Assembly (NCBI RefSeq): GCF_002836205.1
Contig: NZ_PJBE01000012.1
Location: 992,001-1,056,000, forward strand
DNA from: Shewanella sp. Choline-02u-19
GTDB lineage: Bacteria; Pseudomonadota; Gammaproteobacteria; Enterobacterales; Shewanellaceae
Length of the DNA: 64,000 nt
Direction: 5' to 3'
Shown here: piece by piece, positions 1-8,944 of the stretch
Layout: each line of letters begins with the position of its first letter
How positions within the stretch are numbered: position 1 is the first letter of the stretch
Translations under genes and position numbers: made by a program
Notes under the pieces: model-generated
What the model saw: only the letters and a program-made list of their open reading frames with translations
The model's database searches: none
What the model was told of the DNA's origin: nothing

Positions 1-583
1 TGCCCTGCATTACCGCTTGCACTTCTTGCTTAGGTACGCAGCCGCTAGAGATTGTTTTTACGGCCTCTGTTACTGGTTTTTTGTCCGTAGTTGAGCAACT
101 AGTCCCGCAACTAGAAGGCGTTGCCGCTTCATAAGCTTCAGGTTTCACATAACGCTCGAATCCAAGTTTTTCTAAAACATAGCCAGCGGTAACAGACACA
201 ACCATAGCGACTAAGAAATAGAATACCGCGACTTTAATGCCAAAGGTCATCACAAATAGGCCAATAATGATCGGGTTCAATAATGGACTAGAGAATAAGA
301 AAACCATCATTGGGCCAAAACCCGCTTTTGCTCTGAGCAACCCTTTTAAAAAGGGGATAGTTGAGCATGAACAGAATGGTGTAATGGCGCCAAGTAGAGC
401 GGCGATGATGTAGCCTTTACCTTTTTTAGAGCTTAAAATCGATTGTATTTTTTCGGGCGGGATATACTCCTGCAAAATACCGACAATGTAGCTAATAGCA
501 AGAAATAGCATCGTTAATTCAGCGGCTAAAAACAGGAACATATTCGCTGTTTCTTTTGCCATAGTGATGATTTCAGGACTCAT
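1..583 (-). CDS. ArsP/YraQ-type (UPF0718, DUF318) permease, 3' end outside window
   Basis: The reverse strand from the ATG at 583 stays open to the window edge, giving about 194 residues of a longer protein. Reading this frame shows several hydrophobic segments and the motif TPFCSCSTIPF near residue 75, the conserved Cys-Ser-Cys signature of the UPF0718/ArsP permease family. SSPLLNPIIIG follows. A cytoplasmic-type loop near residues 165-185 is rich in cysteine (SSCGTSCSTT). Family members export organoarsenicals or are of unknown substrate. The cysteines suggest metalloid or thiophilic cargo, but the substrate is inferred only. The gene sits behind a promoter with two operator-like repeats, which fits ArsR-type control. 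Confidence 0.85.
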   Translation of the reverse strand, partial: MSPEIITMAKETANMFLFLAAELTMLFLAISYIVGILQEYIPPEKIQSILSSKKGKGYIIAALLGAITPFCSCSTIPFLKGLLRAKAGFGPMMVFLFSSPLLNPIIIGLFVMTFGIKVAVFYFLVAMVVSVTAGYVLEKLGFERYVKPEAYEAATPSSCGTSCSTTDKKPVTEAVKTISSGCVPKQEVQAVMQG

Positions 584-612
584 AATATTGACCTTACAAA
601 TGTTTGTTTGTT

Positions 613-632
613 ATTTCCGGAATTACCGAAAT
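613..632. promoter_or_regulatory. Operator-like site O1 (ArsR-type candidate)
   Basis: ATTTCCGGAATTACCGAAAT is an imperfect 20-bp palindrome lying between the candidate -10 box and the start codon of the permease gene. The same pattern recurs at 681-700, with identical flanks (ATTTC and TTACCGAAAT). Confidence 0.55.
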
Positions 633-647
633 AATTAAGATGGGCTG

Positions 648-675
648 ATAATAAACGTATTTTAAATTTAGTCAA
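648..675 (-). promoter_or_regulatory. Candidate sigma-70 promoter for the permease gene
   Basis: On the minus strand TTGACT (675-670) is followed after 16 nt by TATTAT (653-648), a good -35/-10 pair. It lies about 65 nt upstream of the permease ATG and exactly between the two operator-like repeats, so a bound repressor would flank the polymerase site. Confidence 0.55.
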
Positions 676-680
676 TTTAT

Positions 681-700
681 ATTTCGAGTTTTACCGAAAT
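681..700. promoter_or_regulatory. Operator-like site O2 (ArsR-type candidate)
   Basis: ATTTCGAGTTTTACCGAAAT matches O1 at 15 of 20 positions, in the same orientation and 68 bp away. It lies just upstream of the candidate -35 box. A duplicated operator around one promoter is typical of local repressors; the regulator itself is not in the window. Confidence 0.5.
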
Positions 701-1039
701 GAGTGTCAGGGTAAATACCAAAGTAAAAGGCTTTATGTTTGTTAAAATAACGGCTGCAATGTTGGTTGTAGCCACTTTGGACTTCAAGGAAAGGGGCTAA
801 TAAGCACCAGAAGACCATGCTGATTTGACTGATAATGCTCTGCTAATATAAGGGGGTGTACTTGCCATTTTCACGGTGTTGTCGCTGCATCGTCTTTGTC
901 TTGCTGCATGGTCACGAAGCTATGACCAAAATAAACATGAAAGCTCAATGGCTGTGAATCATTAGTGATAATTTGATTGTTAAAATAGAGCAAATGCTTA
1001 TGATGGTAACAGTCTTTTCAAAGGCTTAAAGGAAAAATC
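701..1039. other. Intergenic region without recognised gene
   Basis: No convincing open frame or RNA was seen. It holds the upstream region of the plus-strand gene that starts at 1040, including an AT-rich stretch around 960-1000 that could contain its promoter. Confidence 0.4.
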
Positions 1040-1978
1040 ATGCTTGATGCTGTTTGCCTATATGACGAAACCAAGCCGATAACCTATTCGGTATTTAAGT
1101 TTCAAAAGTTATCTGATGCTGATATTGAAAAATATCGCCAAGCACTCTTGTGTCCAGCGTGTGCAGGTAAAGCCTATTACCGTAAAGCGTCAAAAGATGG
1201 TAAAGCCGCATGCTTTGGCTCGCGTTATCATCAAGCTGATTGCGCTGAGTTTAAACCTTCTGCCGCCAAAGAGCGTGAAGAGCAACACGCGATTGAAGTT
1301 AATCAGTTGGTGGTTGATAGCGATGCGCTGATTATCGATTTTAGCTGTGCGCCAAAAATGACTAAAGCCAAAACACCGTCAGCGGTCACCAAAGTGCTTA
1401 TCGAAAATGAAACCCAATCTAACAACCCTACAGTCATAACCCCAATGCCAGTGGCGGCAGACTTATCAACAGCTGAGCTATTAAAACCTGAGCTCACTGG
1501 GCCTACAGCCGTTAAAACAGAAGATGAAACCAGCGCTAAAAAGCGGGTTGCTACTCAAGGACTGGAAAAGGTATTGCATAGCTTATTGCGCGGCAGTGAT
1601 CTGGCAACATCGGATCTTTGGGTATATACCGATGATAAATATCGCTGGCGTGCTAAAAACCTATTTGTAAATTTTGCCGATGCCGAGCCGACTGAAAACG
1701 GTGCACCGCGTTTGTATTGGGGCACCATCTCTCATACCGATAAAGAGCGTTTGTGGTTGAATCCCGCTGAGACTAAAGATGTGGGGATCCCCATTGATAT
1801 GTTTGCCAATTCACTGATCTCTCGCTTTGGTTTAGAGGATCGCCGCGACTTTGAAGGTGCAGGGATCATTTTGTTTGGTAAATGTTTTTGGAATAAAGCC
1901 AAAAGCCGTAAAATTATTCAGCTATGGAGCAACGACGTTAGTCGTCTGTTTATCTCTAAGGCTGATGAAAGTGACTAG
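1040..1978 (+). CDS. Hypothetical protein with N-terminal Cys/His cluster
   Basis: The 312-residue frame has a good ribosome site (AAGGA, 6 nt before ATG). I do not recognise the family. Residues 38-68 hold C-P-A-C, then C58, H64 and C68, a spacing that could bind one zinc ion. Residues about 110-180 are low-complexity and proline/threonine-rich, probably a linker. The C-terminal 130 residues look globular and end in a Lys/Arg-rich segment (KCFWNKAKSRK). There is no signal peptide or membrane helix, so it is probably cytoplasmic. The zinc cluster plus a basic C-terminal part suggests nucleic-acid contact, but this is inference only. Confidence 0.75.
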   Translation: MLDAVCLYDETKPITYSVFKFQKLSDADIEKYRQALLCPACAGKAYYRKASKDGKAACFGSRYHQADCAEFKPSAAKEREEQHAIEVNQLVVDSDALIIDFSCAPKMTKAKTPSAVTKVLIENETQSNNPTVITPMPVAADLSTAELLKPELTGPTAVKTEDETSAKKRVATQGLEKVLHSLLRGSDLATSDLWVYTDDKYRWRAKNLFVNFADAEPTENGAPRLYWGTISHTDKERLWLNPAETKDVGIPIDMFANSLISRFGLEDRRDFEGAGIILFGKCFWNKAKSRKIIQLWSNDVSRLFISKADESD

Positions 1979-2254
1979 GGATGAGTCGTAAAACGAGTAT
2001 TTAATTCTCTCTTTTGAGATTTTTAGCTGATTTACATATGAATTTGCAATAAAAACGGCCACCGAATAATAATTTTTATTGACTCAAAAGCCATTGAGGA
2101 TTATTTTCGGCGCGATGTTTTTCTAAGGGTTCCATTAAAGACCGGTAAAAGGCGGGCTTCTCAAGGATAAAGCAGCAATTGAACTCAACAATTAACGGTA
2201 TGAGTTTGGTGAATAACCTTGCCATTTTGGCACTTTATATAAGGACCTTAGCGC

Positions 2255-3637
2255 ATGTCTGAGCCGACAGCCTTAAGTCTTGTCCCACCTGTGGTGGTAT
2301 TGGTGTTAGCCATTGTGCTACGCCGCCCAATCCTTTCTTTGATTATTGGCGCATTAGTGGGTTTAGCGATGTATGACAGCGCTAATATGCTAACCAATTT
2401 CGCTGATACTTCGTTATCTGTTATGGCCGATGAAACCATTGGTTGGCTTATTTTAGTGTGCGGTGGCTTCGGTGCTTTAATTGCGCTACTGGTGAAAACT
2501 GGCGGTTCAATGGCATTTGGTCGTCACGCTTTAAAATTGGCAACAGGGCAGAAGTCATCACTTTTAATGACCTTCATTTTAGGCGTGGTCATCTTTATTG
2601 ATGATTACCTTAATGCGCTCACGGTGGGTTCAACCATGAAGCGGGTGACTGATAAATTTAAAGTATCGCGTGAAATGCTGGCTTATGTGGTTGATTCAAC
2701 CGCTGCACCTATTTGTGTGTTGGTGCCACTGTCCACTTGGGCGGTATTTTTTGGCGGCTTGTTGGTCGATAACGGCATTGCTAGCGAAGGCCAGGGAATT
2801 GCGGTTTATATGCAGGCTATTCCGTACATGCTTTATGCATGGTTAGCCGTTCTAATGGTCCTGCTGGTTATTTTAGGGATCGTGCCGGTATTTGGGCCGA
2901 TGAAAAAAGCGCAGCTTGCCGCGATGCAAGGTAAACCCGCCATTAAGCAAATGGATTTAGATGCGGTGCAAACCTCTGATGAATATGCGCTTAAAGCGAT
3001 TGAAGATGAATTTAAACATGCCGATGACGGCGGAAAACTGCATAACTTCTTTGTGCCAATTTTGTTGTTGGTTGGCTTTACCGTTTATTTTGATATCGAT
3101 GTACTTAAAGGGCTGATTGCGACGTTAGCGATCACCTTGCCTTATTACGGCATACAAAAATTGATGCCACTGTCAGATATGATGGAACAGATGATTGATG
3201 GCTTTAAGAACATGCTTCCCGCTATCGGTACTGTTATAGCGGCGTTTATCTTTAAAGATGTTTGCGACAAGTTGATGTTGCCTCAGTTTGTTATTGGCAG
3301 CTTGAGTCCGTATATGACCCCAGAGTTACTGCCCGCAGTGGTGTTTATAACAATGTCAGTGCTAGCGTTTGCAACAGGATCTAGCTGGGGGATATTTGCA
3401 GTCTCGATTCCAATTGTTATGCCGTTAGCACAGTCGGTCGATGCCAATATTTCACTGGTTATTGGCGCTTTGTTATCAGCATCTTCTTTTGGCAGTCAGG
3501 CTTGTTTTTACTCTGACTCAACTGTATTGGCCGCTCAGGGGTCGGGGTGTAATCTAGTGAGCCATGCAGTCACGCAACTTCCTTATGCGTTAATCGTGGC
3601 CGCATTTACGTTTGTCGGTTTTTTACTGTTAGCGTAA
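2255..3637 (+). CDS. Na+/H+ antiporter, NhaC family
   Basis: This 460-residue inner-membrane protein has about eleven hydrophobic segments and begins with the typical NhaC-family opening (LSLVPPVVVLVLAIVLRRP). The conserved stretch FIDDYLNALTVGSTMK lies near residues 113-128 and carries acidic residues within a membrane segment, as expected for cation/proton exchange. ATGSSWGIFAV and SSFGSQACFYSDST near the C-terminus are also family features. It probably exchanges Na+ (or an organic substrate, as in the MleN branch) for protons. A ribosome site AAGGA precedes the ATG. It appears monocistronic. The exact substrate cannot be told from sequence. Confidence 0.9.
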   Translation: MSEPTALSLVPPVVVLVLAIVLRRPILSLIIGALVGLAMYDSANMLTNFADTSLSVMADETIGWLILVCGGFGALIALLVKTGGSMAFGRHALKLATGQKSSLLMTFILGVVIFIDDYLNALTVGSTMKRVTDKFKVSREMLAYVVDSTAAPICVLVPLSTWAVFFGGLLVDNGIASEGQGIAVYMQAIPYMLYAWLAVLMVLLVILGIVPVFGPMKKAQLAAMQGKPAIKQMDLDAVQTSDEYALKAIEDEFKHADDGGKLHNFFVPILLLVGFTVYFDIDVLKGLIATLAITLPYYGIQKLMPLSDMMEQMIDGFKNMLPAIGTVIAAFIFKDVCDKLMLPQFVIGSLSPYMTPELLPAVVFITMSVLAFATGSSWGIFAVSIPIVMPLAQSVDANISLVIGALLSASSFGSQACFYSDSTVLAAQGSGCNLVSHAVTQLPYALIVAAFTFVGFLLLA

Positions 3638-3758
3638 AAATTGGTTGCTTGGTAATAAAGAAAAAGGGGGGGGGACTAATAAGTCTAATGCCGGTTGGGT
3701 TTTAACTGACAAGCATTAAAGTATATGTGCCCTTTTTTATGTTCTGTAACGATCTCAG

Positions 3759-4271
3759 CTAAGCCACTTTTTTAGTTTTAACAACCCAACCATAGTAGCG
3801 ATAGTAAGCAATAAGATTACTCCCAATAAAGAGCAACTCCATTAACACTGCAGCGGGTGAACCAACGAGCATATTATTGATAAGCCATATACTGGTACCT
3901 ATGAGCATAAGTTGCCGCAGACGTTGATCGCTTTGACAAAAAGCTGCCATGGTTTGAATTGAGCTGCCGGCAAAGCTCAGTAAGCTCAACATTCCGGAAA
4001 AAGTTAGCATCATTACGAGTGTGTTTAAAGATAGAAAAATATACATTAAGCGTTTTGAGTGGCTAAAAATAGTGACGAAATATCTGATGGTTGCGAGTAA
4101 CATTAACGCTGTGGCCGTCCATTGTTCAAGTAGTGCAAAATGGCTGGTTATGAGTACGCCGGAAACAGATAAACAGGCCACTATTTTTTGTTTTTGTTTA
4201 AATTGAAATGAAAGAATATCGAACACAATTGCGATAGCAATTAAGCATTGTGACAGCATAAAAGCAGACAT
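3759..4271 (-). CDS. YgjV family inner membrane protein
   Basis: The 170-residue product is almost entirely hydrophobic, with about six membrane segments, and matches the YgjV family (DUF, Imp-YgjV) in length and pattern: an FDILSFQFK-like first loop and a C-terminal MLVGSPAAVLMELLFIGSNLIAYYR-type end. The biochemical role of the family is not known. It is convergent with the NhaC-type gene and lies downstream of the Crp/Fnr-type gene on the same strand, 110 nt apart with a hairpin between, so co-transcription is possible but not shown. Confidence 0.85.
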   Translation of the reverse strand: MSAFMLSQCLIAIAIVFDILSFQFKQKQKIVACLSVSGVLITSHFALLEQWTATALMLLATIRYFVTIFSHSKRLMYIFLSLNTLVMMLTFSGMLSLLSFAGSSIQTMAAFCQSDQRLRQLMLIGTSIWLINNMLVGSPAAVLMELLFIGSNLIAYYRYYGWVVKTKKVA

Positions 4272-4290
4272 ACTGCAGCCTTAATATTAT

Positions 4291-4313
4291 AAGGCTTACG
4301 GGTTGTAAGCCTT
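4291..4313. terminator. Hairpin between regulator gene and ygjV-like gene
   Basis: A 9-bp perfect stem (AAGGCTTAC/GTAAGCCTT) with a 5-nt loop lies between the stop of the regulator and the start of the YgjV-type gene. The T-rich tail is on the plus-strand side, so it may act as a weak terminator or as a leader structure. Confidence 0.4.
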
Positions 4314-4381
4314 TCATTTTTTTAAGACTATATTGAATCGTAGCGACAGTAATTAACCTAAGTTCATTAGGGGGATTAAAC

Positions 4382-4990
4382 TTAGCTTTGCTCGAAAAGT
4401 CGTGACTTTAACCGAGATAAACTCACAGGACTGATACCAATGTAGCTGGCTAACTGAATATTATTGAGTTTTTTAACCCAAATAGGCCGATGTTCGATTA
4501 AGAATTGATAACGCTGCTCAGGGGTATTAAGTAACAAGAAAGCTTCTTTTTGTTCTTTATAAATTAGTTGCTGGCTAAGTAATGCTATTTTACCGGTTTG
4601 CCATTGTGGTTGAGACAGCAAACTTAAAGGTATTTGCAGTAGTTGTGCGGTTTCTACTACTTCTATTTGATATTCAGCTACATGTCCGGTTAACCAACAG
4701 GCGTAAAGGAAGCAAAGCTCATGCGTAAAATAGAACTCCTTAGATAAGTCAGCGCCACTCCCACTATAATGACAAGCTTTAAGGATCCCAGAAACGATAA
4801 AGTAGGCGTTATTCTGTGGTTGACCTTGGCGTAATAAAATCTGGCCACTACTGGCATTGAAACACTGACATTGAAGTAACGTTTCATCAATAGCGCTTTG
4901 ATCGAGGCCCAATGTGTTTAACGCGGTGGAGAGCACCTTTAGACAGTTATCAACTTGGATAGATTTTGAATCGATATTCATAGCGTTCAT
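4382..4990 (-). CDS. Crp/Fnr family transcriptional regulator
   Basis: The product is 202 residues from the ATG at 4990; an upstream TTG would add one residue. Residues about 25-120 form a cyclic-nucleotide-binding-type beta barrel (GQILLRQGQPQNNAYFIVSGILKACHYS). The C-terminal 60 residues are a winged helix with the recognition segment LASYIGISPVSLSRLKSRL. No Fe-S cysteine cluster of the Fnr kind is visible at the N-terminus, and the cAMP-binding residues of true Crp are not evident, so the ligand is unknown. It resembles the broad group of small Crp-like regulators of stress or transport genes. Confidence 0.88.
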   Translation of the reverse strand: MNAMNIDSKSIQVDNCLKVLSTALNTLGLDQSAIDETLLQCQCFNASSGQILLRQGQPQNNAYFIVSGILKACHYSGSGADLSKEFYFTHELCFLYACWLTGHVAEYQIEVVETAQLLQIPLSLLSQPQWQTGKIALLSQQLIYKEQKEAFLLLNTPEQRYQFLIEHRPIWVKKLNNIQLASYIGISPVSLSRLKSRLFEQS

Positions 4991-5386
4991 CAATTAATTA
5001 TTACACTCACTCTAGCCAAGCTTCTCATTGTTTTATATGTCTTGAAAGCGCTTCCGATCAAAAAGCGTACTAGGCAAGCGCCAAGGTTACATGGCCAATA
5101 TCTCCGAAGCTACTCCCACTAAATGGTATTGAGAGAATTAAGTCTCAACGTCAGTGATACGAATCAAAATGTATCTTCAACAAGCCAGCAGTGCACGTCA
5201 TTAAAGCTTGGAAATAGTGCCATAAGATTGTGAAGGTGATCCAGTGTTAAATCCTAAGGCGCGATTTTAGCTTGGATAACGCTCAATGACCCAGAGAATG
5301 GCAGTGACCAGGCCCAAATGGGCCCAAATGATGGTCACTCTGACTCTCACTGTTCATTTATTTTTAGCAACAACCATTTACCATCG
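4991..5386. other. Intergenic region with long inverted repeat
   Basis: No gene was seen in about 395 bp. At 5303-5339 an 8-bp perfect stem (AGTGACCA/TGGTCACT) encloses a smaller palindrome made of two copies of GGGCCCAAAT-like sequence. It lies about 50 nt past the stop of the DUF3313 gene on the minus strand and may end its transcript, although a clear T-run is missing. Confidence 0.4.
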
Positions 5387-6085
5387 TTAATGGGCAGGCG
5401 CTTGGCGTGCTTCATAGGCCGCAGACTGAATAAAAGTACGGATTTCACCTTCTAGTCTGGCGACATTGTATTGGATTTGATTGTAATTAAGCTCAGCATA
5501 GTCACCTTTTATCGCCCCAGTGGCTTCGATGATTGAGATCCGCTCCGCTAATAGCTCTTTTGAAACACTGTCTTTAATCTTGGCTTCAATGATGATTTTA
5601 GCTGTTTTACTCTCATTTCCTGTAACGCCTTTTAACAAGGTAAGTGCAGCGCCAACTGGCATTAGTTGTCTGAGTTTTAGATCGGCATTGACCACTGTGG
5701 CACGACTCACTCTGATTGATAACACTGCGACATGTTCACCGGCTTTATCGACCACATCAATCGATGGCGATATGTAATCACCTAGTTTACTGGTGACGTT
5801 AATCGCTAAATCATTGAGTACCGACAGCGGGATCTGCGCGTCATAATGGGTATCAGGTGTTAGCTCAACTCGGGACACTATAAGTGAGTGGTAGTAATGA
5901 GGTTCTATTTTGTTAGAGACCCACTGCACCCCTTTATTACTATTTCCATAATTAACTTCATGAAACTGGCGGTTAGTCGGTAAATCTGCAGTGGAATAAT
6001 CTGCCGAAATTGGGGCATTGCTAGCGCATGCGCTCAGTAGTAATACTAAACTTGTGCACAGTATATGAGCGGGAGAAAAATTCAT
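5387..6085 (-). CDS. DUF3313 family lipoprotein
   Basis: The 232-residue protein starts with a lipoprotein signal peptide; the lipobox LSAC places the lipidated cysteine at residue 20. The mature part has the alternating strand/helix pattern of DUF3313 proteins, including VDVVDKAGEHVAVLSIRV-like and AELNYNQIQYNVARLEGEI segments. It is probably anchored to the inner leaflet of the outer membrane. The role of the family is unknown. It appears to be transcribed alone, with an AT-rich region of about 140 nt separating it from the MFS gene upstream on the same strand. Confidence 0.8.
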   Translation of the reverse strand: MNFSPAHILCTSLVLLLSACASNAPISADYSTADLPTNRQFHEVNYGNSNKGVQWVSNKIEPHYYHSLIVSRVELTPDTHYDAQIPLSVLNDLAINVTSKLGDYISPSIDVVDKAGEHVAVLSIRVSRATVVNADLKLRQLMPVGAALTLLKGVTGNESKTAKIIIEAKIKDSVSKELLAERISIIEATGAIKGDYAELNYNQIQYNVARLEGEIRTFIQSAAYEARQAPAH

Positions 6086-6228
6086 CAGTCGTTACCTTTA
6101 AGAAAGAAAGCGCTAAACACGAGTGTGCTTAGCTTCAGTCTCTGCAGTGTATTGATTTAAAGGAGCGGCGTTATCAAATCGAGATAAGCTTTATATAAAC
6201 GATATATATTTAGCGTTATATAGGCTGA

Positions 6229-7473
6229 TTATTTACTCATGACTCGCGGTGCTAAAGGCAATGTTGCTGAGGTGATCAGCTTGCTCTTAGAGGCGAGAAC
6301 GGAGAATGTACTCCAAACAAGCGCCACGGCTGCACAGACGATTAATGGTTGCTGCCAACTGCCAGTGTCCTCATGAATAGCACCCATTATAATGGGACCC
6401 GTTGCTGCAAAAAGATAACCCAGAAACTGTGCCATTCCTGACAATGTAGCCGCTTGATGAGCGCTAGATGTACGCAAACTGATCAGCGCTAATGCGACAA
6501 TGAAACCACCGCCAGCGCCAAAACCAAACATCATTCCCCAAATCATTGCGTGGGCGGGCGCAAGGATCAAGCCTAAGATCCCAATAAACGCCATGAGGGT
6601 TAAGCCGAAACTCAAGAGTCGCTTATCGTCGATTTTAGCCATTAACGGGATAAGTAGTACGGCGGGCACTGCGGTGAACAGCTGTAACGTGCCATGAATA
6701 ACGCCCGCTTCATGGTGGCTGTAGCCCTGTTCGACCAAGATTGTTGGTAACCAGCTGATGAAGATGTACATCAAAAATGAGTTCATGGCTAAAAATAGGG
6801 TGATGTGCCAAGCGTCAGCATTACGCCAAAGGTAACTATGGCTATCAAGTTCCATTGCATCTTTTGTTGGAGCTGTATGGTTACGCAATTGCGGCAGCCA
6901 TACCAACATCGCAATGATGGGAAACAAAACTAGACTGACTAACGAAAAGGCCCAATTGGGGATAAAGCTAATAGAGAGTGAATCTGCGAACTCAGCCAGT
7001 GGTATTGCCGAACCAGCACTGAGGGCCGAACCTGCCCCCATCATCAATACGTAGATTGAAGTCATGGTGGCAATTTTATTAGGGAAATCTCGTTTCATCA
7101 AGCTTGGTAACAGCACATTGGCAATGGCAATGCCGGCACCTATGATTACCGTGCCACTAAAGAGGCCTAATGTATTGCCCAATGAGCGGATAACCAGGCC
7201 TAACGTGATTAATAACAGCGATAACATCAGTGCTTGTTCAAGCCCGCGTTTGCGCCCAAGTCTTGCCGCTATAGGGGAGAAAAAGGCAAATGCAAGCAGT
7301 GGTAAGGTCGTGAGCATACCAGCTTGAGTGGCGGATAGATTGAGCTCAGCGCGAATGGCGTCGAGTAAAGGGCCTATTCCTGTAATGGGGCTGCGTAAAC
7401 TCACTGAGATCAGTAAAACACCCAGCATTAAAAAGGCGCTGCTGGCCAGAAAAGGAGATTTGAGCTTTGCCAT
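6229..7473 (-). CDS. MFS transporter, CynX/NimT-like
   Basis: The ATG at 7473 is chosen because GAGGA lies 7 nt upstream; a longer frame to 7491 would place that ribosome site inside the gene. The 414-residue product has twelve predicted membrane segments and the CynX/NimT-type opening (LLISVSLRSPITGIGPLL, TQAGMLTTLPLLAFA). This MFS branch includes cyanate and 2-nitroimidazole carriers; the substrate here is unknown. It is divergent from an AraC-type regulator starting 86 nt away, the classic layout of a carrier controlled by its neighbour. The family usually acts as a proton-coupled importer or efflux pump. Confidence 0.9.
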   Translation of the reverse strand: MAKLKSPFLASSAFLMLGVLLISVSLRSPITGIGPLLDAIRAELNLSATQAGMLTTLPLLAFAFFSPIAARLGRKRGLEQALMLSLLLITLGLVIRSLGNTLGLFSGTVIIGAGIAIANVLLPSLMKRDFPNKIATMTSIYVLMMGAGSALSAGSAIPLAEFADSLSISFIPNWAFSLVSLVLFPIIAMLVWLPQLRNHTAPTKDAMELDSHSYLWRNADAWHITLFLAMNSFLMYIFISWLPTILVEQGYSHHEAGVIHGTLQLFTAVPAVLLIPLMAKIDDKRLLSFGLTLMAFIGILGLILAPAHAMIWGMMFGFGAGGGFIVALALISLRTSSAHQAATLSGMAQFLGYLFAATGPIIMGAIHEDTGSWQQPLIVCAAVALVWSTFSVLASKSKLITSATLPLAPRVMSK

Positions 7474-7558
7474 TGTGTTGTCCTCGAGCAAAAAAGATAA
7501 CTGCTTTACAGTAAAGTGCGCAGCTTACGCTTCATTGTGCTTACTGAATTGAGCTATA

Positions 7559-8377
7559 GTGACTTTTTATTGCTTAAAACGGTCAAGTATTTTGTTGAAC
7601 ATTCATTCTTTCCCGGTATTTGATTCTGATGCTTTCCCACAGAAAGTGGTGGCTTTGAAAATGACGGGCGGGGAACGCGACGCAGAAACCCCGCAGCACC
7701 AGCACCATAAGTGCCAGTTGGTGATGGCGTTAAGTGGTTACATTAAGTGTAAGATTGCGGATGCGATTTGGATGGTGCCGCCTAACTGTGCGGTATGGAT
7801 CCCAAGCCAGGAGTTACATGGTAATTTGATCTCTAGTAACGCCAATGTATGTATGCTGTTTATTGATCCTGACGTTCAAGGTATGCCTGAAAAAAGTTGT
7901 ACCTTATCAATCTCTCCACTGATAAGAGAGCTAACAGTACATTTGACCAGCTTAGAGCAAAATTATCTGCCTAATACTGCCACCGCGAGGTTAGTAGAAG
8001 TGTTAATTGACCTGCTCAAACAGATGCCGACACAGCATTATGATTTCCCCACACCAGTGGAGCCGCGTTTAAAGGCGATAGCTTCGCAATTGCTGTTAAC
8101 GCCAGATGATAGACGGTCGATAGCCACGTGGGCCAAGGATTATGCCATGAGTGAGCGAACACTAACGCGATTGGTTAAGCAAGAAGTGGGGCTTACTTTT
8201 GGCCGTTGGCGTGGTCAGTTGCATATTGTTTTAGCGTTGCAAAAGCTAGCCAGTGGTACCTCGGTACAGCGCATTGCAGAAGAACTCGGTTATGAATCGG
8301 CGAGCGCTTTTATCACCTTTTTCAAGAAGACCTTAGGTAAGTCACCCAAGCAGTATATTCAGCAACATGATCTGTAG
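7559..8377 (+). CDS. AraC family regulator with N-terminal cupin domain
   Basis: The 272-residue frame opens with GTG at 7559; no clear ribosome site is seen, so the true start may lie further in, near the TTG codons before residue 15. Residues about 40-110 have a small cupin fold with the metal-binding style QHQHHKCQLVMALSG. Residues about 165-270 hold the two helix-turn-helix units of AraC, including TWAKDYAMSERTLTRL and IAEELGYESASAFITFFKK. Cupin-AraC regulators of this type commonly control a divergent MFS exporter, which is exactly the neighbour here, so local control of the CynX-like carrier is a reasonable inference. Confidence 0.9.
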   Translation: MTFYCLKRSSILLNIHSFPVFDSDAFPQKVVALKMTGGERDAETPQHQHHKCQLVMALSGYIKCKIADAIWMVPPNCAVWIPSQELHGNLISSNANVCMLFIDPDVQGMPEKSCTLSISPLIRELTVHLTSLEQNYLPNTATARLVEVLIDLLKQMPTQHYDFPTPVEPRLKAIASQLLLTPDDRRSIATWAKDYAMSERTLTRLVKQEVGLTFGRWRGQLHIVLALQKLASGTSVQRIAEELGYESASAFITFFKKTLGKSPKQYIQQHDL

Positions 8378-8385
8378 CTAAATCC

Positions 8386-8455
8386 TTAGAATTTAGAATT
8401 TAGAATTTAGAATTTAGAATTTAGAATTTAGAATTTAGAATTTAGAGTTTAGAGC
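8386..8455. repeat. Heptanucleotide tandem repeat (TTAGAAT), 8 perfect plus 2 variant copies
   Basis: From 8386 the unit TTAGAAT is repeated eight times without error, followed by TTAGAGT and TTAGAGC. The tract begins 8 nt after the AraC-type stop codon and runs over the stop codon of the convergent small gene at 8449. A unit of 7 bp is not a multiple of three, so gain or loss at the gene end could shift its last codons. Confidence 0.95.
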
Positions 8456-8790
8456 TTAATCGTTTCATGATAATTACCACTGCTCGACAGTCCACACATC
8501 TCATCGTATGCCGTCTGGTATTCGAGTTGCGCGACCCGGTAGTGATGATTGCGCAGTAGCTGTTTTGCTTGTGCTAAAGAACTTACACAAACAACGCAGC
8601 TCTCTTCAGTGAGCTCGATAAAGTTGTTGTTAGCATCGCTAGCGCCTACCAAATAGTGTGTTGAATCAGCTACGCCAATAATTTTAGGTAAGTATGGCTG
8701 TCGTTGCTGAGTGATATTGTTATCCACTATATCCAGATTGTTCGTGCTTTCAATTGCCGCAATAGTGGCAACTTTATTAGATGTACCCAT
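8449..8790 (-). CDS. Small hypothetical protein, DUF6482-like
   Basis: The ATG at 8790 is preferred because GGGAG lies about 9 nt upstream; the longer frame would start with GTG at 8847 and lacks such a site. The product is 113 residues, cytoplasmic, without signal or membrane segments. The C-terminal half (SLAQAKQLLRNHHYRVAQLEYQTAYDEMCGL) resembles what I remember of DUF6482 proteins, whose role is unknown. The last codons lie within the edge of the 7-bp tandem repeat, so the C-terminus may differ between strains. Confidence 0.65.
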   Translation of the reverse strand: MGTSNKVATIAAIESTNNLDIVDNNITQQRQPYLPKIIGVADSTHYLVGASDANNNFIELTEESCVVCVSSLAQAKQLLRNHHYRVAQLEYQTAYDEMCGLSSSGNYHETIKL

Positions 8791-8944
8791 AGCAGAATGC
8801 TCCCTTTGATTACTTTCCATTACGTTCAAAGAGGCGAAAGAGTTCACTGTTTTACTTTGCCAATGGCATTTGCGGCTGAGCTCAAGCCATGTGCGCTTGG
8901 TGTTGCCAAAATGCCAGTTGATTTAGTCTGTTTAATATAACAGG

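Noticed and set aside
3666..3674. Run of nine G residues as phase-variable switch
   Set aside because: It lies between convergent genes, outside any frame or promoter, so slippage would have no clear effect.
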